NCBI RefSeq assembly: GCF_021532275.1
Contig: NZ_JACBOT010000031.1
Location: 124,001 to 188,000, forward strand
DNA length: 64,000 nt
Source of the DNA: Brevibacterium sp. UCMA 11754
GTDB lineage: Bacteria; Actinomycetota; Actinomycetes; Actinomycetales; Brevibacteriaceae
Direction of reading: 5' to 3'
Shown here: in pieces, positions 33,779-42,482 of the stretch
Position numbering within the stretch: position 1 is the first letter of the stretch
Layout of the letters: every line of letters begins with the position of its first letter
Made by a program: the position numbers and the translations under genes
Notes under the pieces: generated by a model
Seen by the model: the letters and a program-made list of their open reading frames with translations, nothing else
Told to the model about the DNA's origin: nothing
The model's database searches: none

Positions 33779-35572
33779 ATGTCGAAGGGCTATCCCATCA
33801 CTCCCCCACATGACTCCAGCAACAATGTCGTCTCTTCCTCCACGAGGCAGCGACGACCAGCCACACCGAAGGCCGCGAACCCCGAGCCGGCGAATGCCGT
33901 CGCGGACAAGTCAGATGCCGCTCCCGTCACTTTCACCGAGCTCGGCGTTCCCTCTGCTCTGACCGATCGTCTTCGCGCGGAGGGCAAGACCGAGGCCTTC
34001 CCCATCCAGAAGGACACTCTTCCGGACACTCTCGCCGGCCGCGATGTGCTGGGCAGAGGCAAGACCGGCTCCGGCAAAACACTCGCTTTCGCCATTCCCA
34101 TGGTGACGCGCCTGTCTGAGGCCGGGGCTGCCGGCCGGAAGAAGGGCCGCCTTCCACGCGGCCTCATCCTGGCACCCACACGTGAGCTCGCAACCCAGAT
34201 CACGAACGTGGTCGATCCCCTGGCTCAGGCCTACGGTATGTCGACGACAACCATCTTCGGCGGCGTCAAGCAGAGGCGCCAGGAAATCGCCCTCAGTGCA
34301 GGTGTCGACATCGTCGTGGCCTGCCCGGGACGGCTCGAGGACCTGCTCCAGCAGGGCCTGGTCTCCCTGGACGACATCGAGGTCACCGTCCTCGACGAGG
34401 CCGACCACATGGCCGATCTGGGCTTCCTGCCCGGTGTCACCCGCATCCTAGCCAAGACCCCGGAGCACGGCCAGCGGATGTTCTTCTCAGCGACTTTGGA
34501 CAACGGCGTGGACAAACTGGTGCGCCGGTTCCTCCACAACGAGATCCGCCACTCCGTAGACGATCCCAATTCGCACGTCTCTGCCATGACGCACCACGTC
34601 TTCGAGGTCGCCGATGAGGACAAGAACGATCTGATCCAGCGGCTCGCCTCCGGCACCGGTCGCCGTATCCTCTTCACCCGCACCAAGCACCGGGCGAAGC
34701 GATTCACCCGGCAGCTGACCGCGCAGGGCATTCCCGCCGTGGACCTCCACGGCAACCTGTCCCAGGGTGCACGAGATCGCAACCTGGCAGCGTTCAGCGA
34801 GGGGAACGTGCGCGTGCTCGTCGCCACAGACGTCGCCGCGCGAGGAGTCCACGTGGACTCCGTCGAACTCGTCGTCCACGTGGATCCGCCGACCGAGCAC
34901 AAGGCTTACCTGCACCGCTCCGGTCGCACAGCACGCGCCGGCAGCTCCGGCGAAGTTGTGACGATCATGTTGCCAGGTGAGCGCAAGGACACGATGGTGC
35001 TGCTGCGCAAGGCAGCGATCAAAGTGACTCCGCAGAAGGTCACAGCGGAATCCCCCGTGGTGACCGACCTGGTGGGCGAAACCGCTGACTATGTCGACCC
35101 GCAGATCGCAATCCAGGCCACAGCCGAGAAGCAGAAGGCGGAGCAGTCACAGGGCGGACAGCGCTCATCCGGGCGTCGCCGTGGAGGCCGCGGCGGAAAC
35201 AGCCGACGCAGTGGTGAGAACAGCCGCGGCGGAGACAACAGTCGCAGCGGTGAAAGCGGTCGCGGTGGCCAAGCAGGCGGCCGCAACTCCAGAAACGCTT
35301 CGGGCGGCCGCACCGCCAGGAACAACTCGCAGGGCAGCCGCTCGGGTGGAAATTCCCAGGAGGGACGCCCCGCGGCGAACGGCCGCGGCGGTCGTTCAGG
35401 TGCAGGTGCTTCAGGCAACCGCCGCAGCGAAGGCACCCGCAGCAACACTCGTGGGAACACCGGCAACCGGCGCGGATCCGATAACCGAGGCACGAGTGCC
35501 GAGACTCGGGGACGCCATCGCAGCCAGGGCAGCTCGGGCGGTTCACGCACGGTCTATTCAAGCAACAGCTGA
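33779..35572 (+). CDS. DEAD-box RNA helicase with RGG/GN-rich tail
   Basis: 597 residues. All core motifs are present: Q motif region (FPIQKDTLPD), Walker A GKTGSGKT, PTRELATQ, DEAD, SAT, DVAARGVH and HRSGRTARAG. The last 140 residues are Arg/Gly/Ser/Asn-rich, a flexible RNA-binding tail. Such helicases remodel RNA in ribosome assembly, RNA decay or cold adaptation. The start is taken at ATG 33779 (MSKGYPITPP) just after the conserved leader; an upstream in-frame start is possible. A truncated, mutated copy lies at 43618-44076. A strong terminator follows. Confidence 0.93.
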   Translation: MSKGYPITPPHDSSNNVVSSSTRQRRPATPKAANPEPANAVADKSDAAPVTFTELGVPSALTDRLRAEGKTEAFPIQKDTLPDTLAGRDVLGRGKTGSGKTLAFAIPMVTRLSEAGAAGRKKGRLPRGLILAPTRELATQITNVVDPLAQAYGMSTTTIFGGVKQRRQEIALSAGVDIVVACPGRLEDLLQQGLVSLDDIEVTVLDEADHMADLGFLPGVTRILAKTPEHGQRMFFSATLDNGVDKLVRRFLHNEIRHSVDDPNSHVSAMTHHVFEVADEDKNDLIQRLASGTGRRILFTRTKHRAKRFTRQLTAQGIPAVDLHGNLSQGARDRNLAAFSEGNVRVLVATDVAARGVHVDSVELVVHVDPPTEHKAYLHRSGRTARAGSSGEVVTIMLPGERKDTMVLLRKAAIKVTPQKVTAESPVVTDLVGETADYVDPQIAIQATAEKQKAEQSQGGQRSSGRRRGGRGGNSRRSGENSRGGDNSRSGESGRGGQAGGRNSRNASGGRTARNNSQGSRSGGNSQEGRPAANGRGGRSGAGASGNRRSEGTRSNTRGNTGNRRGSDNRGTSAETRGRHRSQGSSGGSRTVYSSNS

Positions 35573-35601
35573 GCCTACTCAAGCACAGTTGAGCAACTCA
35601 C

Positions 35602-35636
35602 CTCGGGCAGAGCACATCTCTTGTGCTCTGCCCGAG
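35602..35636 (+). terminator. Hairpin terminator after helicase
   Basis: CTCGGGCAGAGCACA (35602-35616) pairs perfectly with 35622-35636 around a five-base loop. It lies 30 bases after the helicase stop and four bases before the ABC relic on the other strand. Confidence 0.9.
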
Positions 35637-35639
35637 CTG

Positions 35640-35837
35640 TCAGAATTTCGGTACGTCCGCGATCAGCGTGCAGCTCTTCCTCCAATGCGGTTCGCCAACT
35701 TGATCGGAATGATCGAGACGACGACGAGGAAGGTCGCAATGACGTTGACGATCGAGGACTGGCCTGGCCGGAACATGTTGTCGAAGATCCATATCGGCAG
35801 GGTCTGCACGCCGGTGCCGGCAGTGAACTGGACATGA
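35640..35837 (-). pseudogene. ABC transporter relic: permease 3' end joined to an ATPase C-terminus
   Basis: On the minus strand 35835-35663 reads as the end of a polyamine-type (PotC-like) permease: FTAGTGVQTLPIWIFD, then SIVNVIATFLVVVSIIPIKL, to a TGA at 35665-35663. In another frame, 35671-35640 encodes TLIADVPKF and stop. That last stretch is identical in 31 of 32 bases to the 3' end of the peptide ABC ATPase at 61727-61758. No intact transporter gene is here, so this is a deletion or recombination scar between the helicase and the sulfonate operon. Confidence 0.7.
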
Positions 35838-35984
35838 CTGTGCGCAGCCTCGAAGACGATATCGAGTCAAGCCTCGAAGTTGCGAAGAGGCGATCCTCAC
35901 ACCTGTACCCCGGACCTTGCTCTCCGTCGCAGTCCCCCGCTGACTTCACCTCACGGCGCGGGCTCGACCTACCCGCTCAGTCCG

Positions 35985-36008
35985 CTGCCCCTATTTGAGC
36001 AGGGGCAG
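35985..36008 (-). terminator. Hairpin overlapping the stop of the SsuD-like gene
   Basis: CTGCCCCT (35985-35992) pairs perfectly with AGGGGCAG (36001-36008) with an eight-base loop. The stop codon lies in the loop region. It is a plausible terminator for the minus-strand sulfonate operon. Confidence 0.6.
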
Positions 36009-37055
36009 GAGATTCAGCCCGATGCTCTTCACCTCCTGCAGGTAGGGCGTGTCCGAGAGAATGAAATGGCTGACTCCGAGTGTGCGATACCGCTCGAGCG
36101 CATCGGCGACTTCACGATAGGATCCGACCAGCCAGGTCGTAGCCGCTCCTTGGCCTCCGAGCTGTCCTGGAGCCGTATAAAGGACATCATCAAGGACGTC
36201 GGCCGTCTCCCCCAGCGCGACAAGACGTCGCTGACCCACTGAATGAAGATGGTCCTCTCGCCATGCCTTGGCGTTCTCCTCCTCCTGCATCGCCGCGACT
36301 CGCTGCCGCGCCACCGACCATGCCTCGTCGGCAGTCCCACGAACCACAACCGTCACGCGCAGGCCGAATTCCAATGGTGCATGCTCTCGCCCTATCTCCG
36401 CGCTGAGAGAGGTCAGGCGAGTGATCCGCTCTGAGATCGCATCGTAGGTCTCGCCCCAGAAGAGCTGGACGTCCGCTTCGGCTGCCGCGACACGTTCGGC
36501 TTCGATGGAGGCACCGCCGAAGTAGAGGGTGGGGTGACGTCTGGCTCCCGATGTGACAGTTGATGCACCCAGCTTGGCGTCTTCGAGCGAGTAGTATTTC
36601 CCCGAATAAGTGACTGATTCTTCGGTCCACAGGCGCCGCAGCACGTGGAGGAATTCGCGTGTGCGCTCGTATCTGCCCGGCCTATCGATGACGCTGTCTC
36701 CGTAGGCCCCAGGTGAGTCAGCGCCCGAGACGATGTTGATCAGTGTCCGTCCCGAACTCAGATGGTCAAGTGTGGCCGTGGCGGCTGCGAAGTTCGCGGG
36801 ATGCCAGTACCCCGGTCGTGCGGCGATGAGGGGCTGGAAACGGGTTGTCCTTGCCGCTAGTGCTGCACCGACTGTGAACGTATCCGGCCGCGCCCAGCCG
36901 GTTCCCAGCAGTGCGCCGTCCCAGCCATAGCGCTCGACGGCCCGTGCCTGTTCGGTCAAGGTGTCAAGCGAGTTGTGATCCTCGCGGACAATGTCCCCTC
37001 GGTGGCCCGGTCGCGCCTGATTCGGGATATACCAGAGATATCTGCCTTCTGACAT
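35991..37055 (-). CDS. Alkanesulfonate-monooxygenase-like LLM flavin oxidoreductase
   Basis: About 354 residues of the bacterial luciferase-like TIM-barrel family. Features shared with SsuD are TLTEQARAVERYGWDGALLG, PLIAARPGYWHPANFAAATA, LINIVSGADSPGAYGDSV and YSGKYYSLEDAKLG. SsuD oxidises alkanesulfonates with reduced FMN to release sulfite. It is the last gene of the operon, starting two bases after the stop of the second monooxygenase. The start at 37055 (MSEGRYLWYIPNQ) fits the family better than the longer frame. No FMN reductase gene is adjacent, so reduced FMN must come from elsewhere. Confidence 0.9.
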   Translation of the reverse strand: MSEGRYLWYIPNQARPGHRGDIVREDHNSLDTLTEQARAVERYGWDGALLGTGWARPDTFTVGAALAARTTRFQPLIAARPGYWHPANFAAATATLDHLSSGRTLINIVSGADSPGAYGDSVIDRPGRYERTREFLHVLRRLWTEESVTYSGKYYSLEDAKLGASTVTSGARRHPTLYFGGASIEAERVAAAEADVQLFWGETYDAISERITRLTSLSAEIGREHAPLEFGLRVTVVVRGTADEAWSVARQRVAAMQEEENAKAWREDHLHSVGQRRLVALGETADVLDDVLYTAPGQLGGQGAATTWLVGSYREVADALERYRTLGVSHFILSDTPYLQEVKSIGLNLLPLLK

Positions 37056-37057
37056 GA

Positions 37058-38416
37058 TCAGGCCCCCTTCGCGGCGACGGCCGAGTCGGCGACGACGCTG
37101 CCTCCCCACTGCTCGGGCGTCGGCAGACCGTAGTGTCCGCGCAAAGTGGTGGCCTCATAGTCATGACGAAAGAGTCCGCGTTCGCGCAGGATCGGAATCA
37201 CAGTGTCGACGAATGCCTCAAGTCCAGAAGGCAGCGCCGGTGGCATGATGTTGAATCCGTCGGCTGCTCCCGCATTGAACCATTCTTCGATGGCATCGGC
37301 GACCTGTTCCGGTGTTCCGGCGAAGGTCCGATGCCCACGTCCCCCGCCGAGGCGGCCGATGAGTTCTCGTACGGTCAGCGCTTCCCGTCTTGCCAGGTCA
37401 ACGATCAGTGTGTACCGCGATTTCGCACCCTCGATCTCGTTTTCTTCGGGGAGGTCATCTGGCAATTGCCGATCGAGTTGAAGGTCGTCCGGGGGTATAC
37501 GCAGTGTCTGCGCGAGCTGGGCGAGTGCATATTCCGGTCTGATGAGTTGATTGAGCTCCTCATCCTTGGCCCGGGCCTCCTCCTCGGTGGCACCGATGAC
37601 GGGGACGATTCCCGGCAGTATCTTCACGTGATCGGGATTGCGCCCGAATTTCACCGCGCGGGCTTTGACGTCCTGGTAGAAGGCGAGGGCATCCTCCAGA
37701 TTCTGATGTGCGGTGAAGACCGCCTCGGCGAACTTACCAGCGAGTTCCTTCCCGCTGTCCGAGGAGCCGGCCTGGACCAGGAGCGGATAGACCTGAGGAG
37801 ACCGTGGAACGTTGAGGGGCCCGGCGACTTTGAAGAAGCGCCCTTCGTGGTTGAGCGCATGAACCTTGGAATCGTCACCCCAGGCCCCGGCCTCCTTGTC
37901 CGCCAGGATCGCGTCAGCATCCCAGCTCTGCCAAAGTCCTTGGACCACGTCGAGGAACTCTTCGGCGCGCTCATATCTGGTCTTGTGGGCAGGAAGCTCG
38001 TCGAGGCCGAAGTTCCTCGCGGCATCTGTGCCGGCTGTGGTGACGATATTCCATCCGACCCGTCCCCTGCTGATGTGGTCGATGGAGGACAAGCGCCGTG
38101 CCAGGTTGTAGGGGCTGTTGTAGCTCGTTGAAGCAGTGGCGATGAGTCCGATGCGCTCGGTGGCGACGGCGAGCGCGGCCAACAGGGTCAGTGGTTCGAG
38201 GTTCCCGGCCGGGCGTCGCCCCACCTCGGCCCGAAGGCTGGGGCCGTCGGCAAAGAAGATCGAGTCGAAGCCTCCTCTTTCGGCTGTTTGGGCCAGGTTG
38301 ATGTAGTGGTCGATGTCTGTCCCGGCCTGCGGATCGCTCTCCGGCAGTCTCCAGGAGGCTTCGTGGTGGCCCGTGGTCATGAGGAACGCATTGAGATGGA
38401 GGGGCTTCTTGGTCAT
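37058..38416 (-). CDS. NtaA/SnaA/DszA-type flavin-dependent monooxygenase
   Basis: 452 residues. The opening KKPLHLNAFLMTTGHHEASW and the segment GRVGWNIVTTAGTDAARNFG are typical of the NtaA/SnaA/SoxA (DszA) family of reduced-FMN monooxygenases, some of which cleave C-S or C-N bonds. Length is normal. It lies 57 bases after ssuB and directly before the SsuD-like gene, which points to an organosulfur substrate, for example a sulfone or sulfonate. The exact substrate is inference. Confidence 0.9.
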   Translation of the reverse strand: MTKKPLHLNAFLMTTGHHEASWRLPESDPQAGTDIDHYINLAQTAERGGFDSIFFADGPSLRAEVGRRPAGNLEPLTLLAALAVATERIGLIATASTSYNSPYNLARRLSSIDHISRGRVGWNIVTTAGTDAARNFGLDELPAHKTRYERAEEFLDVVQGLWQSWDADAILADKEAGAWGDDSKVHALNHEGRFFKVAGPLNVPRSPQVYPLLVQAGSSDSGKELAGKFAEAVFTAHQNLEDALAFYQDVKARAVKFGRNPDHVKILPGIVPVIGATEEEARAKDEELNQLIRPEYALAQLAQTLRIPPDDLQLDRQLPDDLPEENEIEGAKSRYTLIVDLARREALTVRELIGRLGGGRGHRTFAGTPEQVADAIEEWFNAGAADGFNIMPPALPSGLEAFVDTVIPILRERGLFRHDYEATTLRGHYGLPTPEQWGGSVVADSAVAAKGA

Positions 38417-38473
38417 GGTGCTTCTGCCTTTCCGTGGTGTGTTCGGTTTGACGCGAGTGTCAGACCGCCGGCT

Positions 38474-39277
38474 TCAGATTGCGGGGTCGACGCCGAGGCC
38501 CTGGAGCAGCGCAGTGCGCAGCGTGGAGAGTTCTGGTTCGGCGATGCTGCGCGGATGCGGTGCGGGAATGCGAACGTCTGTCGAGATCCGTCCCTCGTCG
38601 AGGACGAGAATCCGATCGGCCAGCAGCAGCGCTTCGTCGATGTCATGGGTCACGAGCAGCACAGACGGCCGATGCTTGGCCAGCAGCTCGCGCAGCAGGC
38701 CGTGCATCTTGACCTTGGTCAGAGCGTCCAATGCGCCGAAGGGTTCGTCGGCAAGCAGCAGCTCGGGTTCCCGCACCAGGGCTCGGGCCAGGGACACCCG
38801 CTGCTGTTCGCCTCCGGAGAGTTCCTTCGGCCAGGACTTCTCCCGATCGGCGAGGCCCACTTCGTCGAGGGCCGCTGTGGCTCGTTCGACAGGTCTGTCC
38901 CCGCGCAGCCCCAGTGCCACATTGGGCAGCACCTTCTGCCAGGGCAGCAGCCTGGAGTCTTGGAAGGCTACGGCTCGTTTGGCGGGCACATGGACCTGCC
39001 CTTCGATGTCTTGGTCAAGTCCGGCCAACGCCCGCAGGAGTGTTGATTTGCCGGAACCGCTGCGACCCAAGAGAGCGACGAACTCTCCGGCACCGATGTC
39101 GACGTCGATGGAGTCAAGGACTGTGCGACTTCCGAACCGTCGGCTGAGTCCGCGAACTCGGACAAGCGGGTCCTCGGCTTCGTTCCCCGGTCCCAAGCCT
39201 GCGGTGGGATCCTTCCGGTGCCCCGCCTCGGCGAGGGGATCGTTCTTCTGGGTCACTGTGAGAGTGTCTGGCGCCAT
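38474..39277 (-). CDS. ssuB: Sulfonate-type ABC transporter ATP-binding protein
   Basis: 267 residues. Walker A is GRSGSGKST, the signature LSGGEQQRVSLARAL, Walker B LLADEPFGALD and the switch His THDIDEA. FQDSRLLPWQKVLPNVALGL is the Q-loop pattern typical of SsuB/TauB. It powers uptake through SsuC with SsuA as binding protein. Its start lies 25 bases inside the end of ssuC, indicating coupling. A hydrophilic N-terminal extension of about 35 residues precedes the domain. Confidence 0.93.
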   Translation of the reverse strand: MAPDTLTVTQKNDPLAEAGHRKDPTAGLGPGNEAEDPLVRVRGLSRRFGSRTVLDSIDVDIGAGEFVALLGRSGSGKSTLLRALAGLDQDIEGQVHVPAKRAVAFQDSRLLPWQKVLPNVALGLRGDRPVERATAALDEVGLADREKSWPKELSGGEQQRVSLARALVREPELLLADEPFGALDALTKVKMHGLLRELLAKHRPSVLLVTHDIDEALLLADRILVLDEGRISTDVRIPAPHPRSIAEPELSTLRTALLQGLGVDPAI

Positions 39278-40119
39278 GTCAGCGCCCTCCTTTCGGCAAT
39301 GCGGACGAACTGGTCGCTGCCCACCCCGAGGATGGCGTAGACGACGAGTCCGACAACGATGATGTCAATCTGTCCATAGAGTCGGGCCTGGTTCATGAGG
39401 AACCCGATACCCGATGTCGCATTGATCTGTTCGACGACGACCAGGGACGTCCATGCGCTGGTCACGGCCAGACGCAGCCCGGTGAAAAAGCCGGGCAGGG
39501 CTCCGGGCAGTGCGACTCTGGTGATGAACTCGCCCTTTGTGAGGGACAGGCTCAGGGCCAGCTCTTGGTATCTGCTGTCGAGGCCGCGCAGTGCCGCATG
39601 GGTGTTGATGTAGATGGGCACCATGACGGAGAAGACGATGAGGGTGACCTTCATGCCTTCGCCGATGCCAAGCCACACAATGGCCAGAGGGATGAAAGCC
39701 AGAGTCGGTACCGCGCGTTTGATGTTCATCGGGCCGTCGATGAGGCTCTCGCCGAGGCGGGACAGTCCCGAGAGGAGGGCAAGGACCACGGCGATGACAA
39801 TGCCCAGGCCGAGTCCGATTCCTGCGCGTTGGACCGAGGTGAGCAGGTTCGAGGTGAGTCGACCGTTTTCGATGAGTGCGGTGCCGGTGGTGATCGCCAC
39901 CCAGGGTGCTGGGAGCACCTGTGGGTCGATGAGCCCGGTTGCGGACCCGAGGACCCAGATCACCAGCAGCCCGACAATTCCCAGTGAGATCCGCCTGAGC
40001 GAGAACCACTGGTGCCAGGGCTTCGCGGGTTCGCGGACGGGTGCGGTGTCGGAGCTGACGCTGTGCTGACCAGGGGCCAATAGCACAGTGTCGGTGTGCC
40101 GCAGTGTGGTGGTGCTCAT
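39253..40119 (-). CDS. ssuC: Sulfonate-type ABC transporter permease
   Basis: 288 residues with about six hydrophobic segments after a 40-residue polar N-terminus. The EAA-type loop reads ALSLSLTKGEFITRVALPGA, followed by PGFFTGLRLAVTSAWTSLVV, which is characteristic of SsuC/TauC/NrtB permeases. ATG 40119 overlaps the ssuA stop (ATGA). It is the membrane channel partner of ssuB and ssuA. Confidence 0.93.
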   Translation of the reverse strand: MSTTTLRHTDTVLLAPGQHSVSSDTAPVREPAKPWHQWFSLRRISLGIVGLLVIWVLGSATGLIDPQVLPAPWVAITTGTALIENGRLTSNLLTSVQRAGIGLGLGIVIAVVLALLSGLSRLGESLIDGPMNIKRAVPTLAFIPLAIVWLGIGEGMKVTLIVFSVMVPIYINTHAALRGLDSRYQELALSLSLTKGEFITRVALPGALPGFFTGLRLAVTSAWTSLVVVEQINATSGIGFLMNQARLYGQIDIIVVGLVVYAILGVGSDQFVRIAERRALTWRQTLSQ

Positions 40120-41303
40120 TCGTCGAGGTCCTTTCTGTCCTGGTGCGCGCCGATCTCGTCCACGGTTTCGGAGATGACGTCGTTGAACCGTTGGTCGAAC
40201 ATCTCGTTCGCGTCGACCTCGACGGGCAGTTCACCAGCGTCGTAGGAAACGTCGATGGTGTTCTGCTGATCGTCGATGACTTTGTCAAGGGTGGGAAACA
40301 CGGTCTTCCCCTCCTGCTTGCGGATGAAGTAGCCGTCGTCTTCGCTCACGCCTTGGTTGCCGACGAAGTAGTCCTGAACCCACTTGTCCGTGTGATCGTC
40401 GATCCAGGCAGAGGCCTTGATCGAATGTTGGACATAGGAGCGCAGGGCCGCCGCCTTGCCCGAGTCTTCGAGCACTTCCTTTCTCGCGTAGATGTAGTTG
40501 AGTCCGGTGCCCAGGCCTGAAGTCTCCGCATCGGGGAGGTAACCGGCGCCTCTGTCTTTGTATCCATCGAGGTAGCGGGCCAGTCGGGCACCGGTAAGTG
40601 GGGCGATGTCGATCGCGTCCGATTGCAGTGCCTCGCTGAACTCGGCGAGTTCGAGTCGGACCAGTTCCACATCATCGGTGCCCAGGCCCAGCCTTTTGAG
40701 CAGTTTGAGCACGATCGACCCTTGGGCGGTTCCCTCGGCGTAGGCGATCTTGGCTCCCTTAAGCGCCGAGGTTGAGCGGACTTTCGTGTTGGGCGCGGTG
40801 GCCAGGCGTACGGAGTCGGGATTGGAGCGGAAGGCGAGGATGATTGGCACGATCTCACCGGAGGCAAAGGCCTGGATCGGAGGGGTGTCTCCCACCCTGG
40901 CCACATCGACGGCGTCGGCGCGGAAGGCTTCGAGGATCTCGGGGCCGCCGACGAAGTTCGAGAATTCGTGGCCGAACTCGAACTTGTCGAGTTCGCCGGA
41001 GGACTTGAGCGCCACCTGCTGCTGTTCCTGCTGATCGGCGATACGCAGGACGGTGCCGGCTGGGATCTTCTCGGACAGCTTCTGGTCCTTGAGGTCGGCG
41101 ACGGATCCCTGTCTTGAGGCGTCTTGCCCGCAAGCGGCGAGGGTCACTGTCGCCGCGGTGAGCACTCCCACCAGCCTGAGCATGTGCCGGCGGGTCGTCG
41201 CGCTCTGGGCCATCGCCCCGCCGGTTGCCAACGCCCGACCGGTCGTCGGTGTTCCGGGTGCATCCGCACGTCGGAGAACGAAGAAACGTGACGGGAATTC
41301 CAT
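40116..41303 (-). CDS. ssuA: Sulfonate-type ABC transporter substrate-binding lipoprotein
   Basis: 395 residues. A twin-arginine-like TTRRHMLRLVGVL and a lipobox (VTLAAC at about residue 58) show export and lipid attachment. The SsuA-like body has GTVLRIADQQEQQQVALKSS, EFSNFVGGPEILEAFRADAV and DVARVGDTPPIQAFASGE. The start at 41303 has AAAGGA upstream but gives a long n-region; an ATG at 41213 (MAQSATTRRH) is an alternative and would give a more normal signal peptide. As the first gene it is preceded by an AGTCTA-N9-TAGACT inverted repeat that may bind a sulfur regulator. Confidence 0.88.
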   Translation of the reverse strand: MEFPSRFFVLRRADAPGTPTTGRALATGGAMAQSATTRRHMLRLVGVLTAATVTLAACGQDASRQGSVADLKDQKLSEKIPAGTVLRIADQQEQQQVALKSSGELDKFEFGHEFSNFVGGPEILEAFRADAVDVARVGDTPPIQAFASGEIVPIILAFRSNPDSVRLATAPNTKVRSTSALKGAKIAYAEGTAQGSIVLKLLKRLGLGTDDVELVRLELAEFSEALQSDAIDIAPLTGARLARYLDGYKDRGAGYLPDAETSGLGTGLNYIYARKEVLEDSGKAAALRSYVQHSIKASAWIDDHTDKWVQDYFVGNQGVSEDDGYFIRKQEGKTVFPTLDKVIDDQQNTIDVSYDAGELPVEVDANEMFDQRFNDVISETVDEIGAHQDRKDLDE

Positions 41304-41417
41304 AAGGCAGGTGTCCTTTCATCGGTGTCAACTACAACGTTTGGGAGGTGGCGGTTCCCACACGCTATGGTCTAGGACGCCGGTTACGACGTGAGGGCGT
41401 CAACCAGCTTCATATTT

Positions 41418-41438
41418 AGTCTAGTAACTTAATAGACT
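41418..41438 (-). promoter_or_regulatory. Inverted repeat upstream of the sulfonate operon
   Basis: AGTCTA (41418-41423) and TAGACT (41433-41438) form a perfect 6-bp inverted repeat with nine bases between, in an AT-rich patch 115 bases upstream of ssuA. The half-site resembles the TAGAC/GTCTA half-sites reported for the sulfur regulator McbR of corynebacteria, but in the opposite arrangement. A sulfur-responsive operator is inference. Confidence 0.45.
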
Positions 41439-41989
41439 TACAATTGCTTGCCTTTTCCGCGCACACTGAGCCCGCAGGCTCGGGCGATGACGACTCATCA
41501 CACATCAGTCATCGCCGTGTTCCCGATCCGTGAAGGTGTTGAAGCCTGGTGCGGCAATGCCTGCTGTGCCGAACGGGTGCGCTCTGAGCCCCGACAGGGA
41601 GCGCGTTCTGATCAGGAGGACGAGGCTAGGTTCAGCACAACCCTCAATCAACTGACCGCTCAGAATGTGTGCAAGAAGCGTGACACCGACTCCACCGATA
41701 CGGCGGATCGCGCCGACCTTCCAGCTGCACTCTGCGGCAGCATGCCAATCGTCGAAACCGATCGCCTGGACCATAGCGAGATCTGCGATAGAACCTGCAT
41801 CATTTCGCTTCCACGAGCCGCTTTGATGATTCTGCCCCGGGCCCATTAGCCGGTGGTGGCCAGTGCCTTGCGAATATTAGTCAGAGTCTGCTTAATCCAG
41901 CACAAAGGGTGCGGTCTACAATTTCGCGTGCTTCGATTGTGAGGTTTGTCTTCCGATGGACAGGGTGGACGCGCGGCGAAAAAAATGAA
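41439..41989. other. Gene-poor, probably decayed region
   Basis: Opposing open frames at 41448-41849 (plus) and 41505-41846 (minus) overlap each other, lack good start signals and show no family resemblance. I call neither. The base composition stays GC-moderate and no repeat or hairpin stands out. The segment is likely noncoding or the remains of lost genes, like the neighbouring stretch. Confidence 0.4.
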
Positions 41990-42433
41990 TTCATGTCCGA
42001 ACAAGCAGAAAGCTCCGCAAACTACTCTGGGCAGTTTCGGCCCGAACTCGCGGTACTACGAGGGTGACCAATTCATCTGTCCCCCCGCCGTCGGCCCCAC
42101 CACAAGCTACCCGGTCAATATGTTCGAACCTGTAGAGAAAGATCATTCGGATGAGGCTTCGACGCCATCAACTTCATTGACCGGGAGGCAAACTTGACCT
42201 CGAGCGAAGTCAAAGACACTTTTCAAATCGCCGTCTGCGGGGACCAACGCTCACGACGAGTCGCTTGGGCACTCATTCTGACAGTGCCGACTCTGCTCAT
42301 CGGCCTTTCGGGTAGGCGGGAACCAAAGTCGAAACGGTCGCCGCAATGACGGGAAACAGACGGCTGGTCGCGATGATCCGCGGTGCCGAAAAAGGCTCAA
42401 GCATCCAGATCGCTGAAATGAGCAGGGACTGAT
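41990..42433 (+). pseudogene. Degenerate transporter-like gene fragments in shifted frames
   Basis: Short overlapping frames run in the same direction. One begins MSEQAESSANYSGQFRPELA at 41994 and stops near 42068. A second (to 42197) contains FICPPAVGPTTSYPVNMFEP. A third frame around 42152-42320 reads GFDAINFIDREANLTSSEVK, then GDQRSRRVAWALILTVPTLL. A fourth (to 42433) ends RLVAMIRGAEKGSSIQIAEM. Each stop overlaps the next start, as after single-base deletions. The hydrophobic part suggests a membrane transporter remnant; I cannot name it. Confidence 0.4.
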
Positions 42434-42482
42434 CCAGGGTTAGGTAACACTGTCACCTCTCCTTACATCAGTCCCCTCGTCC

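Noticed and set aside
41448..41849. Two overlapping opposite-strand ORFs of 113-133 residues
   Set aside because: No ribosome site, no recognisable domain, and they exclude each other.
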